Of a stretch of 64,000 bases of DNA, positions 18,944-27,662 are shown piece after piece. The notes beneath the pieces were generated by a model. That model had not been told where the DNA came from, ran no database searches, and saw only the letters and a program-made list of their open reading frames with translations. This DNA comes from Parasedimentitalea huanghaiensis (lineage in GTDB: Bacteria; Pseudomonadota; Alphaproteobacteria; Rhodobacterales; Rhodobacteraceae): assembly GCF_009753675.1 (NCBI RefSeq), contig NZ_WQLV01000005.1:186001-250000 (forward strand), read 5' to 3'. A program made the translations under genes and the position numbers. Position 1 is the stretch's first letter; every line of letters begins with the position of its first letter.

Positions 18944-19037
18944 CTTACGCCCGAAACGATAGGGGGCCACGAGTGGCACCTAAAAGACGCCTCTGGTGGA
19001 GGTTGTTAAGACAGGAATACCCAGGGGGAGGCTAGAT

Positions 19038-20198
19038 ATGGCAGACCGGACATTTTTGAACTGGCCTTTTTTTGAGGATCGTCATAAGGCGCTTGCAGAA
19101 GAGCTCGAGCATTGGGCAAGTAAGAACCTGGCAGGAATTGATCATCGAAACGTAGATGAAAGTTGTCGTTGCTTGGTGGCGGAACTTGGTGCAGCAGGTT
19201 GGACCCAACATTCTGGTGCTGGAACAGGTGAGGTTCTGGATGTTCGTAGCCTGTGTCTGATCCGTGAAACACTGGCGCGTCATGATGGTTTGGCCGATTT
19301 TGCCTTTGCAATGCAGGGACTTGGCACAGGAGCGATCTCTCTGTTTGGCACCCTGGACCAGCAAGAACAGTGGCTGCCTTTGACCCGGTCGGGACAGGCC
19401 ATTGCCGGATTCGCGCTGACAGAGCCGCAGTCGGGATCGGATGTGGCCAATTCCACCATGACTGCGGTTAGGGATGGCAATGACTATGTGCTGAACGGTG
19501 AAAAGACCTGGATCTCTAACGGCGGTATTGCAGATGTCTACACTCTGATTGCGCGCACTGGCGAGGCTCCGGGGGCCAAAGGGTTGAGTGCCTTCGTCGT
19601 TCCCGCAGATTTGCCCGGACTGGAAGTAGTTGAACGCTTAACTACTATTGCACCGCACCCTTTGGCGCGCTTGCGGTTCAGTGATTGCCGCGTCCCCGCC
19701 AGAGCCTTGCTGGGCCAGCCCGGAGCGGGTTTCAAGATTGCGATGTCGGTACTGGATGTGTTTCGTTCAACTGTTGCGGCAGCGGCGCTGGGGTTTGCCC
19801 GTCGCGCCTTGGATGAGGCGCTGGACCGAGTTTCAACGCGTCAAGTACAGGGGGCTCCACTGTTTGACCTGCAGATGGTGCAAGGACACATTGCTGACAT
19901 GGCCCTGGATGTGGATGCTGCGGCATTGCTGACTTATCGGGCTGCCTGGGCCAAGGATAGCGGCGCGGCGCGGGTCACGCGTGAGGCCGCAATGGCCAAG
20001 TTGTTTTCAACAGACCAGGCGCAGCAAGTGATTGACAAGGCAGTGCAATTGCATGGTGGTGATGGAGTGCGGCATGGTCAAAAGGTTGAAGAATTATACC
20101 GTGATATTCGCGCCTTACGTATCTACGAAGGTGCTTCGGACGTGCAGCGCGTGGTGATCGCACGGCAGGCTATGGCTGCCTATTTGGGAGGAATGTGA
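19038..20198 (+). CDS. Acyl-CoA dehydrogenase
   Basis: The 386-residue flavoprotein has the ACAD signatures [17 protein letters not shown] (FAD/substrate loop) and EKTWISNGG. Near the C-terminus are [20 protein letters not shown] and [17 protein letters not shown]. It should oxidise a CoA ester and pass electrons to ETF. ATG 19038 (MADRTF) has GGGAGG upstream. An upstream in-frame ATG at 18996 would give 14 extra residues without a good ribosome site. The gene follows a hairpin and overlaps the ligase start. Homologues occur in the Azoarcus anthranilate clusters, which supports a role in the beta-oxidation-like steps after ring reduction. Confidence 0.9.
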   Translation: MADRTFLNWPFFEDRHKALAEELEHWASKNLAGIDHRNVDESCRCLVAELGAAGWTQHSGAGTGEVLDVRSLCLIRETLARHDGLADFAFAMQGLGTGAISLFGTLDQQEQWLPLTRSGQAIAGFALTEPQSGSDVANSTMTAVRDGNDYVLNGEKTWISNGGIADVYTLIARTGEAPGAKGLSAFVVPADLPGLEVVERLTTIAPHPLARLRFSDCRVPARALLGQPGAGFKIAMSVLDVFRSTVAAAALGFARRALDEALDRVSTRQVQGAPLFDLQMVQGHIADMALDVDAAALLTYRAAWAKDSGAARVTREAAMAKLFSTDQAQQVIDKAVQLHGGDGVRHGQKVEELYRDIRALRIYEGASDVQRVVIARQAMAAYLGGM

Positions 20199-21817
20199 TG
20201 CTTGGAGTGAGTGCACATATCGATACATTTACCCGGGATAATCTACCACCGGTGGATCAGTGGCCTGAGTTCCTGCTGGATGGATATGACTACCCGGAGC
20301 AGTTGAATGCTGCGGTTGAGCTGACAGACGCAATGGTCGCAAAGGGATTTGGTGATCATACCGCCCTGATCGGCAACGGGCGCCGGCGCACCTATAAAGA
20401 GCTTTCGGACTGGACCAACCGGTTGGCACATGTGTTGAGCGAAGATCTGGGTGTTGAGCCCGGAAATCGGGTGCTTATCCGATCTGCCAATAATCCGGCG
20501 ATGGTGGCCTGCTGGCTGGCGGCCACCAAAGTAGGTGCTGTGGTGGCCAATACTATGCCGATGCTGCGTTCAGGAGAACTGTCGGCAATTGTTGATAAGG
20601 CTGAGATCAGTCATGCGCTGTGCGATACGCGACTGATGGAGGAGCTTGAGATCTGTGCCAAAGGATCAAATTTTCTGAAATCCGTAGTAGGGTTTGACGG
20701 CACAGAGAACCACAATGCCGAGCTGGATCACCTGGCGCTTGAAAAGCCGGTGACCTATCAGGCCGTGACTACGGGGCGTGATGATGTGGCGCTGTTGGGG
20801 TTCACATCAGGCACCACCGGTTCCCCCAAAGCAACCATGCATTTTCATCGTGACTTACTGATTATTGCGGACGGGTATGCCCGCGAAGTGTTGGACGTCA
20901 GCCCGGAAGACGTGTTTGTCGGTTCCCCGCCTTTGGCCTTTACTTTTGGTTTGGGTGGATTGGCAATTTTTCCATTACGCTTTGGGGCAGCTGCTACATT
21001 ACTTGAAGATGCCTCGCCTCCAAATCTGATCGAGATTATTGAGAAATATAGAGCGACTGTCTGCTTTACCGCCCCCACAGCCTACCGTGTTATGTTGCGG
21101 GCGATGGAGGAGGGGGCAGACCTTTCCAGTCTACGTGCAGCAGTTTCAGCAGGAGAAACTCTTCCCGCGCCGGTCTATGACGATTGGATGGCGAAAACTG
21201 GCAAGCCGATGCTGGATGGCATCGGTGCCACCGAGATGCTTCATATCTTTGTGACCAATCGGTTCTCGGACCATCGCCCGGCCTGCACAGGTAAGCCCGT
21301 GTCTGGTTATCAAGTGAAAATTCTGGGCCAGGATGGTGTTGAAGTGCCGAGTGGTGAAGTTGGGCGACTGGCTGTCAAAGGGCCGACCGGGTGTCGCTAT
21401 CTGGCGGATGACCGGCAGGGGGCCTATGTGAAGGATGGCTGGAACATCACCGGCGATAGTTTCAGAATGGACAAGGACGGGTATCTTCATTTTGCAGCGC
21501 GAAATGACGATATGATCATCTCGTCTGGGTATAACATCGCCGGTCCTGAAGTCGAGGCGGCCTTGCTAAGTCATGCGTCTGTGGTGGAATGCGCAGTGGT
21601 TGGGGCGCCGGACGAGGCACGGGGTGAAATTGTGCAGGCCCATGTGGTGCTGGCACAGGGCATGTTGGCTGACGAGGCCATGATCAAAGAGCTGCAAACC
21701 CATGTCAAAGCGGTGATCGCGCCATACAAATACCCTCGATCTCTGGTCTTTACGCCTTCGTTGCCAAAAACTGCGACCGGAAAGATTCAGCGTTTCCTTC
21801 TGAAGGAGCAACCTTAG
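20198..21817 (+). CDS. abmG: 2-aminobenzoate-CoA ligase
   Basis: The 539-residue protein is an AMP-forming acyl-CoA synthetase of the benzoate-CoA ligase branch. The P-loop is LLGFTSGTTGSPKATMHFHR. Other core motifs are DGIGATEMLHIFVTNR, GDSFRMDKDGYLHFAARNDD, SSGYNIAGPEVE and the catalytic lysine in KTATGKIQRFLL. It activates the aromatic acid, and neighbouring abmA indicates anthranilate. It is coupled to the dehydrogenase stop by TGATG; an overlapping GTG three bases earlier is less likely. It closes the abm operon. Benzoate or another aromatic acid is possible if the context is misread. Confidence 0.88.
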   Translation: MLGVSAHIDTFTRDNLPPVDQWPEFLLDGYDYPEQLNAAVELTDAMVAKGFGDHTALIGNGRRRTYKELSDWTNRLAHVLSEDLGVEPGNRVLIRSANNPAMVACWLAATKVGAVVANTMPMLRSGELSAIVDKAEISHALCDTRLMEELEICAKGSNFLKSVVGFDGTENHNAELDHLALEKPVTYQAVTTGRDDVALLGFTSGTTGSPKATMHFHRDLLIIADGYAREVLDVSPEDVFVGSPPLAFTFGLGGLAIFPLRFGAAATLLEDASPPNLIEIIEKYRATVCFTAPTAYRVMLRAMEEGADLSSLRAAVSAGETLPAPVYDDWMAKTGKPMLDGIGATEMLHIFVTNRFSDHRPACTGKPVSGYQVKILGQDGVEVPSGEVGRLAVKGPTGCRYLADDRQGAYVKDGWNITGDSFRMDKDGYLHFAARNDDMIISSGYNIAGPEVEAALLSHASVVECAVVGAPDEARGEIVQAHVVLAQGMLADEAMIKELQTHVKAVIAPYKYPRSLVFTPSLPKTATGKIQRFLLKEQP

Positions 21818-21881
21818 CGGGTAGGACTATTTTGCCACAGTTCGCCCTTAGGTCAATCAAATGCTTGTGACCAAGCGGAAA

Positions 21882-21903
21882 GGTTAATACTAGGTTAATA
21901 GTA
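21882..21903. repeat. Tandem 11-bp direct repeat
   Basis: GGTTAATACTA and GGTTAATAGTA lie head to tail with one difference. They sit in the 208-base gap before the dehydratase-like gene, one helical turn apart. They could be paired regulator sites or part of a promoter. Confidence 0.45.
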
Positions 21904-22025
21904 GTTCGGCTATTTGCCGGATTTTGCGAGTTTGCCTGCGAATATTTGTACAGGCCTGGTACTCTTTCTTCTCGGAAATTTTGTGACTGAAACGTGCGAC
22001 TTTCCTGAAGGATAGGGCTTGCCTC

Positions 22026-23012
22026 ATGAACTTGGCTATTCGAACCAATATAGATGAAATTTGCGCTGAGCGTGCAATCAATTGGCCAGTCGGGGTTCTA
22101 AATCAGAGCCCGTTCTGGAGCGAGGATCCTGTGGCGGGTGTCCAAGGGAGTTGGCTCAGCAGAGATTGGCTGCATCTTGCGCCGATGCTTGGGGTCAATT
22201 TTTCCGATTTGGTGCTACAGACACGGTTACCAGCCAATTTAGCAGCCACTGATTTCCTGACAGAAGCTGGTGCGTTATATACGACGGGCAGTGAGGAGCA
22301 GCCTGTAGTGGGTGGAGTTCCAGCTATTGGTGGTGTTTTCAGTGTGCTCCAGCACGCAAGGGCTTTGGCCTGTGACCTCGGAGCGTTTCGTGAAGGTAGT
22401 GACCCGATTGAATTGACCTCGCCACAGATCCGCCAGAAGTTTTCGCAACACACCATCAGTGTTGCGGCGCCCAGCAATATCGGCCTGGCCGTCGGTGTGG
22501 CTGCACGGGCCTTGGGATTTCAGGCGGAAGTGCATCTGGCTGCCTCTGCGCCACAATGGAAAATTGATGCATTGCGCGCACTTGGGGCTACTGTGGCTTG
22601 CCATTTGGGGCATTTCCCCGACGCGGTCCGAGTTGTGCAGGCTCAGGCCGAAGCTGATCCGTCGGTGTTCTATGTAGGGGATGTGAACGAGCCTCTGCTA
22701 GCGGTTGGGTATGACGCGATGGCACTTGGATTACAGGCGCGACTTGTTCTGCACGGGGTATCGGTCAACCGCGACACGCCGCTGTTTTTGTATTTCCCCA
22801 AGAAAAGTCTGTATGGGCAACTCGCTTCCGGAATGGATGCTGCCGCGAGCCGAATTTTCGGTGACGACCTGCGTTGCATTCATGATGTACCAAAACCCGA
22901 CAATACTATGTCTGATACAGTAGCCAGTGACGATCAAAAGCAACTTAATGGTTCGACAAGGGGTATTGCTGGAGGCACAGATCGAGCAACCATTGTCGTT
23001 TGGACATTCTGA
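22026..23012 (+). CDS. D-serine dehydratase-like protein without catalytic lysine
   Basis: The 328-residue frame aligns by eye with E. coli DsdA over most of its length. Matching parts are SPQIRQKFSQHTISVAAPSN against the SPEFKQFFSQ region, ALGFQAEVHLAASAPQWK, and DPSVFYVGDVNEPLLAVGY. The PLP-lysine motif SIKARGG of DsdA is replaced by GVPAIGG, with Pro99 where Lys118 should be. The SxGN phosphate element is altered, and the glycine-rich loop after FLYFP reads KKSLYGQLASG. About 100 C-terminal residues are missing. A DsdA reaction is therefore not expected: it is either a pseudoenzyme or a decaying gene with an open frame. The start ATG has only a distant GAAGGA. It stands apart from the abm operon by 208 bases. 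Confidence 0.6.
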   Translation: MNLAIRTNIDEICAERAINWPVGVLNQSPFWSEDPVAGVQGSWLSRDWLHLAPMLGVNFSDLVLQTRLPANLAATDFLTEAGALYTTGSEEQPVVGGVPAIGGVFSVLQHARALACDLGAFREGSDPIELTSPQIRQKFSQHTISVAAPSNIGLAVGVAARALGFQAEVHLAASAPQWKIDALRALGATVACHLGHFPDAVRVVQAQAEADPSVFYVGDVNEPLLAVGYDAMALGLQARLVLHGVSVNRDTPLFLYFPKKSLYGQLASGMDAAASRIFGDDLRCIHDVPKPDNTMSDTVASDDQKQLNGSTRGIAGGTDRATIVVWTF

Positions 23013-23177
23013 TTGGCGGTTGTTGATCTTGACGTTCATCACTGAACCGCAGCTTGGAGCTTCCATTTTCAGATAACCCCTCAGTGCATCGCCATTTGCC
23101 TCTGATGGGTCAGCCCACTGGGCTTTTACCCGGTCTTCAAACTCGCGCAGGCTGTCTTCGTTGGTGGATAGTTGTGT

Positions 23178-23789
23178 TCATAGCGTGCGTTTGAGTTGTG
23201 CGTTTTCTGCTTCTAGTTCGGACAGGCGTTTGCGCAGCAGGGCCAGTTCCGGCTCCAACTCCTCCAGAGTGAAGCGGCGCGGGATATGGCGTGGGCAGTT
23301 CCAGTCAAACGCAGACAGACGGATCTTGACGATGCGTTCAACGGTTTCTTTGCCAGCGTGCAGTTGCCCAAGAAGTTGCGGGTCGGTCTCTGGGTCGATT
23401 AGTTCAACCTCACCCCATAGTTTTAGGCGCCGCTGATTTGGATAATCCATTGCAATGATCGACAGGCGGCTGGAGTGGGCCAGGTTACCTGCGCTGATGT
23501 ATTGGCGATTTCCGCGATAGTCAGCGTAGGCGATCGTCTGGTCATCCAGAATTTTGATGAAGCCAGGTGTGCCACCCCGAAACTGTACGTAGGGCCAGCC
23601 GCTTTCCGAGACACTGGCCTGAAAAAAGCCGTCACGTTCGCTCAGGAACGCTGCTTCTTCCGGACCAAGACGGTCTCCGCCCCAACGCTCGTCCGACAGG
23701 AATTTACCGTATGCCTTGGAGGATCCGTGTCGTTCCTGTTCGGCGCGAACTTTTGGTGTGAAGGCAATATCTGCAAATGCGAGAGGCAT
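23178..23789 (-). CDS. Pyridoxamine 5'-phosphate oxidase-family flavoprotein
   Basis: The 203-residue protein has the split-barrel FMN fold segments: FQASVSESGWPYVQFRGG, DDQTIAYADYRGNRQYIS and IDPETDPQLL. This is the family called PNPOx-like, flavin-nucleotide-binding proteins. The C-terminal 45 residues contain a predicted coiled coil (LRKRLSELEAENAQLKR). Start ATG at 23787-23789 (MPLAFADIAF) has AAGGAGA upstream on its strand; a 13-residue upstream extension is basic and unlikely. It is 22 bp downstream of the DUF1348 gene in the same direction, so the two form an operon. Substrate unknown. Confidence 0.85.
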   Translation of the reverse strand: MPLAFADIAFTPKVRAEQERHGSSKAYGKFLSDERWGGDRLGPEEAAFLSERDGFFQASVSESGWPYVQFRGGTPGFIKILDDQTIAYADYRGNRQYISAGNLAHSSRLSIIAMDYPNQRRLKLWGEVELIDPETDPQLLGQLHAGKETVERIVKIRLSAFDWNCPRHIPRRFTLEELEPELALLRKRLSELEAENAQLKRTL

Positions 23790-23811
23790 CTTTCTTCTCC
23801 TTCTTTCAACT

Positions 23812-24276
23812 TTAAAGACCAAGGTCACTTAGGGTGGGGTGATCCTCAGGTCGGGGGCCTTGAGGCCAAAAAAATAGCCGTTGTTCTGGAGTGATTGTCA
23901 GATCGTTGATGCTGGCAATGCGACGGGCCATGCGGCCATCTGCTGCGAACTCCCAGTTTTCGTTACCGTAGGAGCGGGTCCAGTTGCCTGCCAGGTCGCA
24001 GCTCTCATATGCAAAGCGGACAGCAATGCGGTTCCCAGCTGCGGCCCAAAGCTCTTTGATAAGTCGGTATTCATGTTCACTGGCCCACTTGCGGGTCAGA
24101 AAAGCGTGGATTTCGGTATGACCTGACAAAATTTCAGACCGGTTCCGCCATTGGCTGGTTTCCGTATAGGCTGCAGTTACAACATCCGGATTCCTGCTGT
24201 TCCAGGCGTTTTCAGCCATCCGGACCTTGCTCTCGGCAGACGGCGTGTCAAATGGAGGGAGAGGCGGGCGGGTCAT
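23812..24276 (-). CDS. DUF1348 / SnoaL-like (NTF2-fold) protein
   Basis: The 154-residue protein has the DUF1348 signature: [55 protein letters not shown] and [20 protein letters not shown]. It has an NTF2-like cone fold as in SnoaL cyclases, but the family has no settled function. It is the first gene of a two-gene unit with the PPOX protein. Upstream there are two groups of TetR-type inverted repeats, which suggests induction by a small molecule. Confidence 0.85.
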   Translation of the reverse strand: MTRPPLPPFDTPSAESKVRMAENAWNSRNPDVVTAAYTETSQWRNRSEILSGHTEIHAFLTRKWASEHEYRLIKELWAAAGNRIAVRFAYESCDLAGNWTRSYGNENWEFAADGRMARRIASINDLTITPEQRLFFWPQGPRPEDHPTLSDLGL

Positions 24277-24302
24277 TTGCGTTTTCCAATGCAGATAATG
24301 AT

Positions 24303-24350
24303 GTACAGATCGGTAACCTTACGGTTTGAGCTAGATGTACCAATCTGTAC
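24303..24350. promoter_or_regulatory. Inverted-repeat operator pair (TetR type)
   Basis: GTACAGATCGGTA (24303-24315) and TACCAATCTGTAC (24338-24350) are inverted copies, 12 of 13 identical. They lie in the promoter region of the DUF1348/PPOX unit. Each is a TACNGAT-N-GGTA type site typical of TetR/AcrR operators. Confidence 0.55.
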
Positions 24351-24465
24351 TTGAAGTCAATTGGTTTCACTGGATTTTGCGCAATCACGATCGGCATATG
24401 TGGAAATTTCTTGTAAAAACACGAAAAAAGGGCCGAAAAATCTTACATATTTATGTAATATTGTG

Positions 24466-24481
24466 TACTGATCGGTCAGTA
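24466..24481. promoter_or_regulatory. Third TetR-type palindrome
   Basis: TACTGATCGGTCAGTA is a 16-bp palindrome with one mismatched pair. It shares the TACTGATCGGT core with the sites at 24303 and 24338. No TetR gene is adjacent. Confidence 0.5.
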
Positions 24482-24696
24482 AATTTGGCTGTGGGGGGAG
24501 CTGGTCGCAATTAGGCGAGCGGTTGATCATGACGGGGTGGTCGGTGATCTGATCAATTGGACAATAGAGGAAATTGCCGGAACAGAGGTGTTCAACTGGA
24601 TGCTGGGAGCGCTAGAATGGGCTATTGCCCAGAATAATGTGGTCTTGCCGTCTCTAGCTAGGGGGCGGCACAATGGGGTGGCCTGAGTGGCGCGGG
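24482..24696. other. Intergenic remainder, possible coding remnant
   Basis: Together with the operator zone this makes a 420-base gap. From about 24482 to 24686 one plus-strand frame stays open (about 67 codons, ending at TGA) but has no usable start and no family I recognise. It may be a remnant of a deleted gene, possibly the missing regulator's neighbour, or chance. Confidence 0.3.
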
Positions 24697-25632
24697 TCAA
24701 TCCCCTAGGGGTTGGGGCCCGGTTCTGCCATGGTATGCGGTGAGGGAAGCCCGGATTCGGCGCAGGTTTTCCGTTGTTTCGTGCGCCATCTCTTGGGCAA
24801 CAGACATGGCAAGAGCGTCGACGATGATCATGTGAATGTAGCGCGAAGATGTTGGTTTGTGGATGTCTCGGTCTTCGGGAAGGTCCACCAGGATCGGGAC
24901 CGAACAGACATCAGCCAGTTTGGTTCCAGGCTTGGTAATGCAGATGGTCGTAGCGCCGTAATTGTTTGCGATTTTGGCGGCACCAATAATGGCGTCTGCT
25001 TCGCCACTGGCAGAGACCAGGAATAATACATCGCCTTCCTTTAGTGTGGCTGCGCGCATTTGCAGGGTGTAGCTGTCGCTGGTCGACATGGATGGAATAC
25101 CCAACCGGAAAAATCGATTGGCCGCTTCCTGTGCTACAGTCGAGGATCCACCGCCAATCCCGGCAAATAGTAGGTGGCGGGTGTCCAAGAGGGCGGCTTT
25201 GGCGCAATCTAGAACAAACGGGTCGATCTGACGGCGCATGACGTTTGCTGTCGCATTAATGGCGTTGAGGATCTGGTCAATGGCGCTGTCACCCGCTGTC
25301 GGACCAGCTTTCGGATCCGCCGACAAATATTGCATGCTCACCGCAAGGTTTTGCGCCAATCTCAGCTTGAATTCACGGTACCCGTCGCAGCCAAGCGTCC
25401 GGCAGAACCGGATCACCGTTGGGGTGCTGACATTGCACTGACCTGCCAGCTCGGCAATTGTCATCGCGCTGATGTCTTCCAGATGGTCCTTGACGTAATT
25501 CGCTACTCTTTGCTCTTGGGTCGCCAGCTTGCCATCGTGGTGATACAGCGCTGAGATAACGTCCGCGACACCGGGCTGACCTTTTTGTGGCGGTAGATCA
25601 ACGCCGTTCGTTTCAGTGGAATCAGCGGGCAC
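24697..25632 (-). CDS. RpiR-family regulator (HTH + SIS domain)
   Basis: The 311-residue protein has an N-terminal HTH_6 domain (QEQRVANYVKDHLEDISAMT, CNVSTPTVIRFCRTLGCDG) and a C-terminal SIS sugar-phosphate-binding domain (LFAGIGGGSSTVAQEAANRF, LFLVSASGEADAIIGAAK). RpiR/HexR proteins sense phosphosugars such as KDPG. GTG at 25632 is chosen because GAGGAG lies six bases upstream on its strand. An in-frame ATG at 25674 overlaps a candidate operator. It is divergent from the TRAP operon with three TGTAA-type sites between, so it very likely controls that operon and itself. Confidence 0.92.
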   Translation of the reverse strand: MPADSTETNGVDLPPQKGQPGVADVISALYHHDGKLATQEQRVANYVKDHLEDISAMTIAELAGQCNVSTPTVIRFCRTLGCDGYREFKLRLAQNLAVSMQYLSADPKAGPTAGDSAIDQILNAINATANVMRRQIDPFVLDCAKAALLDTRHLLFAGIGGGSSTVAQEAANRFFRLGIPSMSTSDSYTLQMRAATLKEGDVLFLVSASGEADAIIGAAKIANNYGATTICITKPGTKLADVCSVPILVDLPEDRDIHKPTSSRYIHMIIVDALAMSVAQEMAHETTENLRRIRASLTAYHGRTGPQPLGD

Positions 25633-25673
25633 TGTGCTCTCCTCAACTACATGCGGCCTGTAACTAAGATACA

Positions 25674-25796
25674 TATCAACTCTAATTACACAAGCAAAAG
25701 CCAAGTTTTCCCGTGGTTTGAGCGAAATGTGTAACTCCGTAACGAAATGGGCTTGATTTACGATGCGAGTCGCGACTTAATGTAACTCAATTACAT
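25674..25796. promoter_or_regulatory. Three RpiR/HexR-like operator sites
   Basis: The clearest site is ATGTAACTCAATTACAT at 25780-25796, a 17-bp palindrome that resembles the HexR consensus (TGTAAT-N-ATTACA). A second copy lies at 25674-25691 (TGTAATTAGAGTTGATA on the reverse strand) and a weaker one at 25730-25745 (TGTAACTCCGTAACGA). They fill the divergent promoter of the RpiR gene and the TRAP operon. Confidence 0.65.
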
Positions 25797-25819
25797 GTTC
25801 GTTTCAGGGGAGGAAACAG

Positions 25820-26341
25820 GTGCGTAACTGGGCAGAAGTAACCAGTGCAAGGATCAACACTGTCGTCGAAGCTATTGTCGCAGCTTTGATGCTTGCTTTG
25901 GTTCTTGACGTCTGGTTGGGGGTGATGGACCGCTATTATTTCCATTGGCAATTGCCCTGGCCCGAGGTTCTGGCCCGCTATCTGATGATCTGGGCTGCGA
26001 TGCTGGCGGTGTCATCGGGTGTGGCCCGGCGGGACCATATTGGTCTGACAGCGTTTATTATGGCCATACCATTCAAGCTTCGCCGCGCCCTCCTGATCTG
26101 TATGGATCTGCTCGCTCTTGCGCTGTTTCTATACGTGGCCTGGTTTGGCATTGGATTTGCACAAAGCGGGGCTCCACGCCATGCGATGATTTTTGGGGCT
26201 AGCCTTGCCCCATTCTACGCAGCCATCCCAGCAGCGGCCTTCATGTCCTCCTTACAGCTCGTTCTCGTTCTATTGCGCGATCTGGGATCTCACATTGATG
26301 AACCGCCATTTGCCGATCATTTGGAGGAGGAGCTGCCATGA
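25820..26341 (+). CDS. TRAP transporter small permease (DctQ)
   Basis: The 173-residue membrane protein has four hydrophobic helices and the DctQ-typical WPEVLARYLMIWAAMLAVSSG followed by ARRDHIGLTAFI. It is the small integral subunit of a tripartite ATP-independent periplasmic transporter. The start is GTG 25820 with GGGGAGG upstream. The stop overlaps dctM by four bases. It opens the operon controlled by the RpiR regulator. Confidence 0.93.
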   Translation: MRNWAEVTSARINTVVEAIVAALMLALVLDVWLGVMDRYYFHWQLPWPEVLARYLMIWAAMLAVSSGVARRDHIGLTAFIMAIPFKLRRALLICMDLLALALFLYVAWFGIGFAQSGAPRHAMIFGASLAPFYAAIPAAAFMSSLQLVLVLLRDLGSHIDEPPFADHLEEELP

Positions 26342-27621
26342 TCGTTGCTATCTGTTTTGTCACGCTCGTCCTGTTTGGTATGCCAATTGGTTTTGCCATC
26401 GGCCTGGCAGGAGTTGTGGGCCTAATCGATATGGGCGGAACCCAGTTTCTGCAAATTGGCCCAAGCAAGATCTTCAACGGGCTGAATATTTTTCCGTTCC
26501 TGGCCATGCCATTCTTTATCCTGGCTGGTGAAATCATGAATGACATCGGCATCACAAGCCGCTTGGTCAAGCTGGCACAAGTGTTGGTGGGACGGTTTCG
26601 TGGTGGGCTGGCACATACCAATATGCTGGCGTCGGTGTTCTTTGCTGGGCTAACCGGTTCCGCTACTGCAGATGCTGCTGCCTTTGGTCGTACACTGGTC
26701 CCGGCGATGGTTAAAGAAGGCTATGATCGCGACTATGCCTGTGCGGTCACTGCGGCAGGGTCGATCATTGGGCCAACCATTCCGCCTTCAGGTCTAATGG
26801 TCGTCTATGGTTCGCTGATGGGCGTTTCGATTGCAGGACTGTTTGCTGCAGGGGTGTTGCCTGGACTGGTGATTTGTGTGGTCTGTATGGCGGTGATTGC
26901 CATTGGCGGTAAACGCGAAAATCTGCCCAAAGCTATTCGTGGTGCCAGTCCGCGTGAGATATGGGATACATTCGTGTCGTCATTAACTGCCTTGGCCATG
27001 CCGGTGATCATTCTGGGCGGTATCTTAGGTGGCATCGTGACGCCAACCGAAGCAGCATCCATTGCCGTGGCTTATGCCCTGTTCATTGGTATTTTTGTCT
27101 ACCGCACACTGACGTTTAAAGGGTTCTACGGCATGCTGGTACGCACGGCGCGTATCATGGGTGTGATTTTTGTTATCATCGCGTTTGCTGGCATTCTTGG
27201 CTGGTGGATGAGCTTTGAGCGTATCCCTCAGCTGATCGCCGAAACAGTGTTGGGCCTGTCCGACAATCGCTATGCTGTGATCGCAATTATCATTGGACTG
27301 TTGCTGGTTGTTGGCATGGTGATGGATATCACCGCGATCCTGATCATTCTGGCTCCGGTTCTGGTGCCTCTGACCGAACAGGTCGGGCTCGAGCCGATCC
27401 ATGCAGGCATTATCTTTGTTCTGGCACTCAATATCTCACTGATGACGCCACCGGTCGGGGCCTGCCTATTTGTTCTGTCGTCAGTCACCGGTGAAAAACT
27501 GGAACGCATTTCGATCAAGCTAATGCCGTTCCTGATTGCTGAAATTGCCATCCTGTTTGCCTTTGCCTTTTGGGAGGATGCCGCCCTTTGGCTGCCTCGC
27601 CTGCTTGGCTACGCACAATAA
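26338..27621 (+). CDS. TRAP transporter large permease (DctM)
   Basis: The 427-residue protein has about 12 membrane segments and the DctM/UctM signatures PFFILAGEIMNDIGI, FFAGLTGSATADAAAFG, IIGPTIPPSGLMVVYG and LALNISLMTPPVGACLFV. It is the Na+-coupled translocating subunit of the TRAP system. It is coupled to dctQ by ATGA and followed by dctP after 41 bp. Confidence 0.96.
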   Translation: MIVAICFVTLVLFGMPIGFAIGLAGVVGLIDMGGTQFLQIGPSKIFNGLNIFPFLAMPFFILAGEIMNDIGITSRLVKLAQVLVGRFRGGLAHTNMLASVFFAGLTGSATADAAAFGRTLVPAMVKEGYDRDYACAVTAAGSIIGPTIPPSGLMVVYGSLMGVSIAGLFAAGVLPGLVICVVCMAVIAIGGKRENLPKAIRGASPREIWDTFVSSLTALAMPVIILGGILGGIVTPTEAASIAVAYALFIGIFVYRTLTFKGFYGMLVRTARIMGVIFVIIAFAGILGWWMSFERIPQLIAETVLGLSDNRYAVIAIIIGLLLVVGMVMDITAILIILAPVLVPLTEQVGLEPIHAGIIFVLALNISLMTPPVGACLFVLSSVTGEKLERISIKLMPFLIAEIAILFAFAFWEDAALWLPRLLGYAQ

Positions 27622-27662
27622 CGACCAACCAAAATCAAAACCAAAACCAACTGGAGGAAACT

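Noticed and set aside
17630-18979. A 449-codon open frame on the minus strand across the MarR and hydratase genes
   Set aside because: It runs antisense to two clear family members, has no motif of its own and low-complexity Ser/Thr/Arg-rich ends. It is a shadow of codon bias.
22731-23160. A possible minus-strand gene downstream of the PPOX gene (frame with EDSLREFEDRVKAQW)
   Set aside because: It has no start or ribosome site, follows directly after the PPOX stop in frame, and soon becomes antisense to the DsdA-like gene. It may be a lost C-terminal extension, but I cannot support it.
24482-24686. An open plus-strand frame of about 67 codons beside the TetR-type sites
   Set aside because: No start codon with a ribosome site, and no helix-turn-helix or other family pattern. 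I kept it only as a note in the intergenic entry.
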